A DNA stretch of 64,000 nt from DASQZK01 sp963771005. Its GTDB lineage: Bacteria > Bacteroidota > Bacteroidia > Bacteroidales > GCA-2748055. Below the pieces are notes generated by a model that had not been told where the DNA came from, searched no databases, and saw nothing but the letters and a program-made list of their open reading frames with translations. Shown here piece after piece: positions 18,160-25,686 of the stretch; positions within the stretch are counted from its first letter, which is position 1; the number at the start of each line of letters is the position of its first letter. The position numbers and the translations under genes were made by a program. The stretch is taken from positions 1-64,000 of the forward strand of contig CAVYRO010000006.1 in assembly GCA_963771005.1 (NCBI GenBank), given 5' to 3'.

Positions 18160-18619
18160 TCATTTTTTCATGCCGGATACCACCACAAATTCGGCGGGAA
18201 TATCATAGCCGTTCCCGTTTTTATAATTTTGCAGGGAGTCCAGGTACTCATGCCTCACTTCCTTACGGGTGCTCTCGCTGAAATTTTTCCATGAGAGTGC
18301 CACCGGGCCTCCCACCAGCATTGCATCACTTGCATCATCGTCATTACGGAAATGAATGGGATCGGAAATACGAAATTCCCGGATATCTTCAAATCCGGCT
18401 TTCCTGAATACGAATGAAAGTGTATTCCCGGTTCCCCTTGAAAAAGGAATGATCGCAGGCACCCGGGCACGGTACTTTCTGCAGAGATCCCCGTAGTAGG
18501 ACACAAGGTCTTTCTCTTCATGATAAATGCCAATGAAAATATACGTTGTCATGCCCAGGCTGAAGATCAGGTGGCCGGCAGTCATCACCGGCATAAATAA
18601 TATAAATAACTTTTTTCAT
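18160..18619 (-). pseudogene. chimeric remnant: NnrU/methanethiol methyltransferase-like ends joined to SAM-methyltransferase 3' end
   Basis: Three pieces read on the minus strand. At 18619-18593, MKKVIYIIY is the typical first nine residues of an MddA/NnrU-type membrane methyltransferase. Then, in another frame from 18594, MTAGHLIFSLGMTTYIFIG and IYHEEKDLVSYYGDLCRKYRARVP are the last ~50 residues of that same kind of protein (H-L-x-F-x-L-G-M-T-x-Y-I, E-E-x-D-L-V, Y-R-x-R-V-P). This runs directly into GTGNTLSFVFRKAGFEDIREF and ends SWKNFSESTRKEVRHEYL, IPAEFVVVSG, the C-terminal ~95 residues of a soluble SAM-dependent methyltransferase. So the middle of one gene, and everything up to the last third of the next, is missing. 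A 144-residue frame survives, but it lacks the membrane core and the SAM site, so it is unlikely to be functional. Confidence 0.7.
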
Positions 18620-18640
18620 GATTAATTGGTTTATACTTTC

Positions 18641-18760
18641 AGATTATGGAATATTATCGATACTCCATTACAAAGGTACAGGAGGATGCCGGCCGCAACA
18701 ATGACTGAAACGCTGTACCTTTTAGCCGAAACTCCATACCGGGCATTGGTTTAGGGAGCA
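18641..18760 (-). pseudogene. membrane-protein C-terminal remnant
   Basis: Minus-strand codons read TNARYGVSAKRYSVSVIVAA, then GILLYLCNGVSIIFHNLKV and a TAA at 18643-18641, 21 bases upstream of the methyltransferase remnant. One hydrophobic helix with a basic flank looks like the end of an inner-membrane protein. There is no start codon in frame and a stop lies just upstream, so if coding it is a fragment. The family is not recognised; called because it sits among other gene remnants with gene-like spacing. Confidence 0.35.
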
Positions 18761-18791
18761 GGCAGGACAGGAATGTAAAATCATAAGTAGT

Positions 18792-19009
18792 ATGGATGTA
18801 CTTTCCGATGTATTGAAGATTGTCAGGTTGACAGGACAGGATGGCGTATGCAACTGGCACAGCGCCTGCTGCTTCAACCGGATCTCAGCCTGGCCATGGT
18901 TGCTGAGAAGATCGGCTATGATTCGGATATTACATTTAACAGGGCATTTAAGCGATACGTGGGTGAGCCGCCGGCTCACTGGCGGGACAGAGCCATTGGT
19001 GAGGCTTAG
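18792..19009 (+). pseudogene. AraC-family regulator with internal deletion
   Basis: ATG at 18792 opens MDVLSDVLKIVRLTG, the hallmark start of AraC regulators with a cupin_6 sensor domain. Within 50 bases the sequence is already at the C-terminal helix-turn-helix, but in another frame: GWRMQLAQRLLLQPDLSLAM, VAEKIGYDSDITFNRAFKRY, VGEPPAHWRDRA, stop TAG at 19007-19009. So roughly 200 codons between the sensor start and the DNA-binding helices are missing and the frame is broken. The junction lies at ACAGGACAGGA, a short direct repeat (the T-G of both RLTG and TGWRM), as expected for a deletion between small repeats. Divergent from the methyltransferase remnant, which it may once have controlled. 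Confidence 0.8.
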
Positions 19010-19071
19010 GCGTATTGGAAACAGAATTAAATAATTGAGCGCCTGCGGGTGAATTTCATCCCGGGATATTA

Positions 19072-20937
19072 TCATCTTTTTAGGTATACGAATCCCTTAA
19101 AATCATTCATTACACCCGGCATACGGAGAACGTACCAATAGGTATCCGATCTCAATAACTCCCCTTCGGGCCCGGTTCCGTCCCAATCGTTCTGATAGTC
19201 ATCGGACTGATAAACGTCCTTACCCAGCCTGTCAAAAATGATAAGCGTAGAATTTTCAAATACTCCGCGTATGACGAATACATCATTAATTCCATCCCCG
19301 TTGGGAGAAAAGGCATTTGGTATATTTAATTCATTCAGACCTTGTTCAAACGGATCTTTAATCGCAGGTTTTGTCAGCGTTGAAGAAATATTGTTCATAA
19401 TATTTACTTCATTAATGTCTCCCTGTATAATTGCAGTATTCACATAATTTCCGGTGGGATTTACATTGGCACTGACCACCAGTTCCTGAAATTCTCCTTT
19501 TTTAAGGACCCCGATTAGCCAGATACCGCCTGACTCCTCGTAGGTACCCTGCGTGGTCTCAGATGAAACATAGGTATAGCCGTCGGGAAGAAGATCACTG
19601 ACGTAGACACCGGTTGCATCAAGAGGTCCGTTATTCAGTGCTTTAACGGTAAATACAACGGTTTGATCTATTTCAGGATTTGATTCATCAACGACTTTAC
19701 TTATACTGAGATCCGTATTTATATCTGTATTCCCACAATTCCGGATTTCAACAGGGACGCTCACCGGAGGTACAGTGCATCCATTAAGAGAAACGGTCAG
19801 ATTATAGGATCCGGCATTATTTTGATTGGTGGAAAGGATCACGGGATTCTGTAATTGAGAAGCAAAATTTTCCGGACCCATCCATAAATAACTTGCACCC
19901 GGTATATCCGGCGCATTTAAACCTAAAGGATTACCCATGCATACCGGAGAATTTGATGATGCTGATATGACTGGTACCGGATTGACAATTATCCCGAATG
20001 ATGCTGAATCAATCTTTTCACTCTGCGAATTTCTTCCAAGCACGATCAGATTGCCGCTGGTTGCATCATCGGCAAAATCCAGTACAATCGTTTTGGAAGT
20101 CCCGTGAATTGTAACCCCTGTTCCCGAATACATCCACTGAAATTCAGTCATTTCATCCATCCCGGCCAGGTTGTAAATCTCTCCTGTTTGGCCCTGGCAT
20201 ACCTGTTGAAGACCCAAAATTCCGGTAAGGCCGTTTTCGTACAAATACAGGACTTCTTCGTCCGACAATACCCGGTTATAAAGCATAATCTCATCAATAC
20301 TCCCTTGAAAATACCGGTCCGATAACCAATTGTTTTTATCCCAACCTATCAAAAACGGATCCTCATTCTTTTTCATGCCACGATCAAATGCTATAGTAGT
20401 ATCAGGCTTCCCGTCAATATAAATCTTTGCGATTTGTCCATCATAAGAGGCAACCATGTAATGCCACTGATCATCCACAACATTATTTTTTGTAACGACA
20501 TACACAAATTCAGAAGTTTGATGATTATAGTAGAAGTCAGCTCTTCCCTGGTTATACTGGTTGATATCCATTAGATAACCCGCTCTGGGTTCATCGGGTT
20601 CACCTTTGCAGAATATGCTGGCAAAGGGTTTTACAAAACCTGTTTTAAACCAGACGCTCATTGTGATGGGCTGAATGATCTGCAAAATACTGGCATTAGG
20701 GACATAGATATAATCGTTCACGCCGTCAAAATAATAAGCCCTGTCAGATTTATTGAATCTGTCGGTAGTCAGTGTTGCTCCGTATACAATGCCGTTATTC
20801 CCGTTCCCGCTTTCATCGTTTGCATTTCCGTTAAAGGGATAGAAAGCGACCAGATTTAAGGTCGATACCTGGGCTGTAAGGCTTGACATGAAAGGCCGGA
20901 AAATAAAAATCAACATAACCAACAGGTATTTTTTCAT
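19072..20937 (-). CDS. secreted LamG/DUF11 adhesin-like protein with type IX (CHU_C) C-terminal domain
   Basis: A 621-residue exported protein. Signal peptide about 1-22 (MKKYLLVMLIFIFRPFMSSL); LamG/concanavalin-like domain about 28-240 (VAFYPFNGNANDESGNGNNG, AYYFDGVNDYIYVP, SIDEIMLYNRVLSDEEV); one or two Ig/PKD-like modules about 245-400 (ASSNSPVCMGNPLGL); a DUF11 repeat about 405-520 (TDLSISKVVDESNPEIDQTV, NNGPLDATGVYVSDLLPDGY); and a gliding-motility CHU_C sorting domain about 535-621 (LNIPNAFSPNGDGINDVFVI, IFDRLGKDVYQS, WDGTGPEGE, TYWYVL). CHU_C directs export by the type IX system and surface attachment. LamG suggests binding of carbohydrate or protein. It is the last gene of an operon with the PorP/SprF gene (24-base gap), its likely export partner. 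Confidence 0.92.
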   Translation of the reverse strand: MKKYLLVMLIFIFRPFMSSLTAQVSTLNLVAFYPFNGNANDESGNGNNGIVYGATLTTDRFNKSDRAYYFDGVNDYIYVPNASILQIIQPITMSVWFKTGFVKPFASIFCKGEPDEPRAGYLMDINQYNQGRADFYYNHQTSEFVYVVTKNNVVDDQWHYMVASYDGQIAKIYIDGKPDTTIAFDRGMKKNEDPFLIGWDKNNWLSDRYFQGSIDEIMLYNRVLSDEEVLYLYENGLTGILGLQQVCQGQTGEIYNLAGMDEMTEFQWMYSGTGVTIHGTSKTIVLDFADDATSGNLIVLGRNSQSEKIDSASFGIIVNPVPVISASSNSPVCMGNPLGLNAPDIPGASYLWMGPENFASQLQNPVILSTNQNNAGSYNLTVSLNGCTVPPVSVPVEIRNCGNTDINTDLSISKVVDESNPEIDQTVVFTVKALNNGPLDATGVYVSDLLPDGYTYVSSETTQGTYEESGGIWLIGVLKKGEFQELVVSANVNPTGNYVNTAIIQGDINEVNIMNNISSTLTKPAIKDPFEQGLNELNIPNAFSPNGDGINDVFVIRGVFENSTLIIFDRLGKDVYQSDDYQNDWDGTGPEGELLRSDTYWYVLRMPGVMNDFKGFVYLKR

Positions 20938-20961
20938 AATTTCATCCGGTTTCCGATAAAA

Positions 20962-21948
20962 TTAATTTTCCGAACTTCTGATTGCCTGCCTTAGTCCTTC
21001 AACATGAAATAGCCCCAGGTTGACCCCAAGTGAAATCTCATGTGAACCATAATTAAATCCGGCAATCCGGCTCAACGTGTAATGATAACAGTATCCTGCA
21101 TATGCCATTTTGTAAATACGCATCGCAAACTGGACGCTAAAATACCCGGAGGTACTGTAAGACGCTGCAATCCAGTTCAGGCTTTTAATGTAGAATTTGG
21201 CATGTGTATCAAGCGTTAAAGGCATATTACATAACTTTTTAAGCTCGACAGAGGGTTCGAATACCACCCCGGTACCGTTCCTGTTAAATTTATATCCGCC
21301 CAAAACAAAAAAATCCGGCGATTCGACAGGTATTTCACCAACATTTGAAACTCCGGGCAATAGCTTTATCATTGATACGCCAATAAAATATGCAGGGGCA
21401 TGATAATACACACCGAAACCACTGTTGAACCTGAAAATACTTTCGTTTCCATTCAGCAGATAAGGATCATTAATCTGGTCCGGTTTCAAAAGAGAACTGG
21501 TAAGAGAATGCTGGATCATGAAAGCAGATATTCCGAAAGACAACCTGGATTCAGCCATGATGCGCACAGAATAAGAATAAGTCAATATACCACCGGTTGT
21601 CGATAACGGACCATTCTTATCCTTAAAAATGGAAGCACCTAGCCCTATCCGGTCCTTAAGATTAAGAGGACCCTGATTAATAAATCCTTTAGGATCATAA
21701 AAATCATACTTCCCCAGCCGGGTATTTCCGGAAAGAAAGAAAGTCGCCGGTGACTCCGGGAAACCCACCCACTGTTTCCTTGCAGAAAGATGAATTACCG
21801 GGTAGTATTCACTGCCTGTACATGCCGGGTTGCTTATGAATGGATCCAGGTAATCATTTAGAAGGATAGAATTTTCCTGTGAAAATGCCTTATAACCATT
21901 AAATCCAAAAGACAGTATTATGAAAATTCTGCTTAAATAACCCGGCAT
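20962..21948 (-). CDS. PorP/SprF family type IX secretion membrane protein
   Basis: A 328-residue outer-membrane beta-barrel protein. After a signal peptide (IFIILSFGFNGYKAFSQ), it shows the PorP/SprF pattern: the conserved N-terminal NPACTGSEYYPVIHLSARKQW with QWVGFPESPATFFLSGNT, IGLGASIFKDKNGPLSTTGG, repeated amphipathic strands, and a terminal strand H-E-I-S-L-G-V-N-L-G. Known for the family: SprF-type proteins are paired with single large CHU_C substrates (as SprF with SprB) and are needed for their secretion or attachment. Here the gene lies between an OmpA protein (7-base gap) and a CHU_C adhesin (24-base gap), the standard cassette order. Confidence 0.93.
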   Translation of the reverse strand: MPGYLSRIFIILSFGFNGYKAFSQENSILLNDYLDPFISNPACTGSEYYPVIHLSARKQWVGFPESPATFFLSGNTRLGKYDFYDPKGFINQGPLNLKDRIGLGASIFKDKNGPLSTTGGILTYSYSVRIMAESRLSFGISAFMIQHSLTSSLLKPDQINDPYLLNGNESIFRFNSGFGVYYHAPAYFIGVSMIKLLPGVSNVGEIPVESPDFFVLGGYKFNRNGTGVVFEPSVELKKLCNMPLTLDTHAKFYIKSLNWIAASYSTSGYFSVQFAMRIYKMAYAGYCYHYTLSRIAGFNYGSHEISLGVNLGLFHVEGLRQAIRSSEN

Positions 21949-21955
21949 CTTAGAT

Positions 21956-23143
21956 CTATTTTTGTATTATCTTGAAGACAACTCTACGGTTCACCGCACG
22001 GCCTTCCGGTGTATCATTGGACATTAAAGGAAGAGAAAAACTGTACCCTGCGACTTCAATTCTTTCCGGTTTGATCCCCTTACTTATAAGATATGATGCA
22101 ACCGCTTCGACTCTCCGCAATGATAATGCAAGATTGAAGTCATAATCCCCGACGTTGTCGGTATGTCCTTCAAGTTTAACCCTGACACCGGGATTTTCTG
22201 ACATTAAATCGTATAATTTATCGATCTCATTGAACGATTGCGGCAACAGGTCGCTTTCATTAAACCCGAATTGAACATTTCGTAATACAACAGCTGAGTC
22301 AACCTCGATTTTCTGAATATCAAAAGTGGTTGCAGCAGGTAGTTTCATGCTATCGCCATTTGTTGAATCAGGTATACCTGAAACCGTAACCTTCCGTATA
22401 CAGACATCATCGATATAGTAATACGAAGATTTTTCCCTTTTTGTTAGCCCCCATTTTTCCCGCTTCCCTTTGATTTTTTCAGGAACAACGTCTTTTACCT
22501 GGGTCAGCCGGTCAGGCATGAAATTACCCAGTATAATAAAGCGTTCAAAACCAGTGGCTTTATAGAATGATGACAATTCGATCCATTTTTTTGTATCGTC
22601 AAGAAATTCAGACTCAAATTCAACCTGAGGTTTTATTCTTAAATATCTGAAATCTCTGTTATACACTTTAGAGACATCAGAAAAAAATATTCCGAAATTT
22701 TTCACCGCTGTATTGGATTCGGCATCAAGGCATAAGGCTATGTCGATCTTATATAAACTATCGGCTTTCAGCGTGCTTTTAAGGGATGTCTCAATGAATT
22801 CCCTCACATTATGGATATTTCTTCCGGGTTGTACCCGGTAACAAAAAATGCCCGCAAATCCATTTCCGGTTTTGGGGCTCGTCCCTCCTATATATTCATC
22901 AAATATCGAATTAACGGGATTCGTTATACCCAGGTTAAAGTAATCCGGCGTATCATTAGTTTGAATCTTGTGCCATCCATTAAATAAGGCCGTATCAAAA
23001 TTTATGGGAACTTCAAACGAAGAATTCGGCACTAGATTCTGAGCTAATGCAATATTGGCATTAAAAAAAAATAATATACAGATAATCAGGACCCTGTGGA
23101 TTGCAAAACTACTTATAGGAGTATGGATTAAATTCATTTTCAC
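21956..23143 (-). CDS. OmpA-family lipoprotein-like/periplasmic anchor protein of the SprF cassette
   Basis: A 395-residue protein with a hydrophobic signal segment (VLIICILFFFNANIALAQ), a N-terminal galactose-binding-like domain (about 35-250; NLVPNSSFEVP start, SYYYIDDVCIRKV end, a common beta-sandwich in Bacteroidota envelope proteins), and a C-terminal OmpA domain (about 285-395) with VRVKLEGHTDNVGDYDFNLA, LRRVEAVASYLISKG and NRRVVFKI. The OmpA domain binds peptidoglycan, so the protein probably anchors the SprF/adhesin cassette to the cell wall. First gene of a tight three-gene operon with 7- and 24-base gaps. The real start may be MNLIHT (ATG two codons in) or MKMNL; both keep the signal peptide. 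Confidence 0.88.
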   Translation of the reverse strand: MKMNLIHTPISSFAIHRVLIICILFFFNANIALAQNLVPNSSFEVPINFDTALFNGWHKIQTNDTPDYFNLGITNPVNSIFDEYIGGTSPKTGNGFAGIFCYRVQPGRNIHNVREFIETSLKSTLKADSLYKIDIALCLDAESNTAVKNFGIFFSDVSKVYNRDFRYLRIKPQVEFESEFLDDTKKWIELSSFYKATGFERFIILGNFMPDRLTQVKDVVPEKIKGKREKWGLTKREKSSYYYIDDVCIRKVTVSGIPDSTNGDSMKLPAATTFDIQKIEVDSAVVLRNVQFGFNESDLLPQSFNEIDKLYDLMSENPGVRVKLEGHTDNVGDYDFNLALSLRRVEAVASYLISKGIKPERIEVAGYSFSLPLMSNDTPEGRAVNRRVVFKIIQK

Positions 23144-23149
23144 TTTTTG

Positions 23150-23168
23150 GAGGCTGTCTCAAAAGTCT
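23150..23168. other. possible insertion-sequence end remnant
   Basis: GAGGCTGTCTCAAAAGTCT resembles the terminal inverted repeats of IS1182-like transposons, often seen as AGACTTTTGAGACAGCC. No transposase or second end lies near. Weak call. Confidence 0.25.
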
Positions 23169-23260
23169 CCTTATACATACAAATCCTGTAACGAATGTAA
23201 TCCATTTCAATAAAAATGAAAAATCTTTGAAGGAAAACGAAGAGAGGATCTACCAATTTA

Positions 23261-23308
23261 GAATCAGAAAGAAAACTCAATGACCCTTCGGTTTCGCTCA
23301 AAGGGAAT
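23261..23308. repeat. solo arm of the palindromic MITE-like element
   Basis: GAATCAGAAAGAAAACTCAATGACCCTTCGG followed by TTTCGCTCA matches the left end of the element at 33433 (GTATCAGGAAGAAAACTCGATGACCC) with a few substitutions, then diverges. Only about 48 bases of one arm are present, so it looks like a truncated, older copy next to the tamL 3' end. Confidence 0.65.
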
Positions 23309-23322
23309 GGATTTTTTAACGA

Positions 23323-25686
23323 TCAGAAAGGATACCCGATGGCAATATTCAGCACCAGATTATCCCTGCGCCAGGTGGGACTGGAGAGATCGATATTGCG
23401 CAAGGTCCATTGCTGCCCGTCGGACAGCCACGGCTTCCTGACCGGAACCCCGAGATCGAAGCGGAGAACGAAGAACGAAACATCGAAGCGGATACCGAGA
23501 CCGGTACCCATCGCAAGATCATCCAGGAACCGCTTCCATTCGAAACGGCCGCCGGGTTTGAGTTCGTCAATCTTTATCAGCCAGATGTTCCCTGCATCGA
23601 GAAATAAAGCACCTTTTACCAGTTTATAAATGGTAAACCTGTACTCCAGGTTGCCCTCCAGCTTGATCTCTCCTGTCTGGTCAATGAAGGACCCGTATTG
23701 TACACTGTCGGGAAAATATATCCCCGGGCCAACCGACCTGAACTGAAATGAACGGATGCTGTTAGGTCCGCCGATATAGAATTGCTTGCGGTACGGAAGT
23801 GCATTTGAATTGCCATAAGGAATGCCGAGTCCGATGAGAAACCGGTTCACAAGCGAATTGTATTTCTTGCTGTTTATATAAAAGCGGAGATCAGCCGTGG
23901 TTCGTACAAACTGGGAATACGGGATCCCCAGCAGGGTAGAATTCTTTTCACCTGCCTTCTTAGCCCCGGAAAGCCTCTCCGCAAGATTCAGCGTATTTCC
24001 CGCCAGTTCGCCTTCTGTCTGGAAAAAGGTATTCACCGGCAATTTCATAAAAAGCTGATCATTAAAAGTATACCGGTAATCCAGGCTCAGGAGGAACTGT
24101 TGTTCAAAGCTTTCCCTGATAAGTGGATTATTGTTCAAAAGTTTGTCGAAGGAAGCAGAAGTATTACTCAGGTTGGAATAATTCAGGTTGAATATCTTGA
24201 ATTCATGCCTTTTGGAAATGGTCTCCCGCCAATCGTAACCGTAGGAGAGCTGCGCCGAGTTCATTGTAAAATAAATAGCCCTGTTATACAGGTTATAACT
24301 GGCATCTATCGTGGTGTGAGGTGTATAATTAGGGGAAAGTACCTTGTTCGCATCAAAGAAGGGAACGATGAACCGTGGGATCTCCAATCCCGTCTTGACA
24401 CCGAACTGCCAGGTATTCAGTCCCTTTTGGCTTCCGGCGATCTGCGTTTCGTAACTTCCGTTCAAATCGAGATGGAATAATTCAGCCCCATGAAAGAGGT
24501 TCCTGTCCTGGTAACTTATATTGATCCCCGGACCGGCAAAATCGTTCGATTTGGTAATAGCCTGAATTTCCAGCCTGACCGATTTGGGAATGCTACGGGT
24601 GAGAAAGAGATCGGCGTTTAACATCGCGCTGTCAGACCGGGATCCCGCCTGGTCAAAACTTATGTTGGCATATTTATAAACTCCAAGACCCATGACCTTG
24701 TTCAGGGTGGAACTGTACTTATCGAAACTGTAGAGTTCCCCTTTTTTTAAGAGGATGGCTTTGGAAAGCGCACCGGGTTTTATAAAAGGATCGTGGTATA
24801 TGAATCTGTAGTCTCCGCTCGAAAGTGTATCGGTTCCCAGACTATCGCCTTGCAGTGAATAATCGGCATAAACAGTGATCTTGTTCAGGTAATATTTCCT
24901 CAGCGCCTCTTTGGGAATATCCTCTTTAAGATCAAGATAAACATCGATGGTCTTTTCCGAATAGCTGCTGTCCAGCTTAAAGATCATGTAATCGGCGGCA
25001 AAATTAAAATATCCCTTGTCCCGTAAAACATTGTTTATCCTCTCCCGCTCGTCCTTCAGCGTAGCGAAATCATAGGGAACCCCGACCTTTACCAGGCTTT
25101 CGTCCTTCAGGGAATCGATCATGAAAATGAGGCTGTCGCGAGCGGGCACGCCGGTAAGTTCCGGGAAATTTACGCTGGTAATCCTATACTGCTCCTTCGC
25201 CTCGATTTTATAACCGATGCGTATTTTTTTTCCCTTTATTTCTCTTTCGGTGCTGATCCTTGAATCGAAATAACCCTTACTGAAGAGGTCATTCTGCATG
25301 TCTTCCTTTGAACGGTCGGCATAGTAATATTCAAAGATCACGGGGGGATTCCCCAGCCCGTATTTCACCCAATGTCTGAAACCTTTGTCGGGAACACTGT
25401 CGCTGATCATATTGTAAAACCACAGGCCGAGGGGCATAAATCCCAGGAATTCCTTATTGGGCTCGGGTTTGGCATACTTCTTCAGCTCGTTCTGCAGGCC
25501 CATCCTCTTCAGCAATCGCTTATCCGTAACTTCAATATCGGCTCCTTTATATAAAAGCGAGTTTTTCCCCAGTGATTTTGTTGTGCTGCAGCCTGAAAGA
25601 AGGATTGAGCAAAGGATTATTCCGCCCGAAGCAAGCCTGGCTATAATGCCGGATGCCCTGATGTGATTATGTCTGCCGGGTGCCAC
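23323..25686 (-). CDS. tamL: TamL: lipoprotein BamA/TamA-family outer-membrane barrel
   Basis: A 787-residue outer-membrane protein of the Omp85 family, with the lipoprotein signal peptide that marks the Bacteroidota TamA variant: hydrophobic stretch IIARLASGGIILCSILLSGC, lipobox LSGC with Cys about residue 33. POTRA-type repeats follow (EDMQNDLFSKGYFDSRISTE, EAKEQYRITSVNFPEL, NNVLRDKGYFNFAADYM), then a C-terminal 16-strand barrel (about 390-787) including FYIGGPNSIRSFQFRSVGPG, the V-R-G-F-like signature of lid loop 6, and a terminal aromatic GYPF. The start is GTG at 25686, overlapping the tamB stop by one base (TAGTG), and no ATG exists before the lipobox. Translation is thus likely coupled to tamB. 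In this phylum TamL acts with TamB in outer-membrane maintenance. Confidence 0.88.
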   Translation of the reverse strand: MAPGRHNHIRASGIIARLASGGIILCSILLSGCSTTKSLGKNSLLYKGADIEVTDKRLLKRMGLQNELKKYAKPEPNKEFLGFMPLGLWFYNMISDSVPDKGFRHWVKYGLGNPPVIFEYYYADRSKEDMQNDLFSKGYFDSRISTEREIKGKKIRIGYKIEAKEQYRITSVNFPELTGVPARDSLIFMIDSLKDESLVKVGVPYDFATLKDERERINNVLRDKGYFNFAADYMIFKLDSSYSEKTIDVYLDLKEDIPKEALRKYYLNKITVYADYSLQGDSLGTDTLSSGDYRFIYHDPFIKPGALSKAILLKKGELYSFDKYSSTLNKVMGLGVYKYANISFDQAGSRSDSAMLNADLFLTRSIPKSVRLEIQAITKSNDFAGPGINISYQDRNLFHGAELFHLDLNGSYETQIAGSQKGLNTWQFGVKTGLEIPRFIVPFFDANKVLSPNYTPHTTIDASYNLYNRAIYFTMNSAQLSYGYDWRETISKRHEFKIFNLNYSNLSNTSASFDKLLNNNPLIRESFEQQFLLSLDYRYTFNDQLFMKLPVNTFFQTEGELAGNTLNLAERLSGAKKAGEKNSTLLGIPYSQFVRTTADLRFYINSKKYNSLVNRFLIGLGIPYGNSNALPYRKQFYIGGPNSIRSFQFRSVGPGIYFPDSVQYGSFIDQTGEIKLEGNLEYRFTIYKLVKGALFLDAGNIWLIKIDELKPGGRFEWKRFLDDLAMGTGLGIRFDVSFFVLRFDLGVPVRKPWLSDGQQWTLRNIDLSSPTWRRDNLVLNIAIGYPF

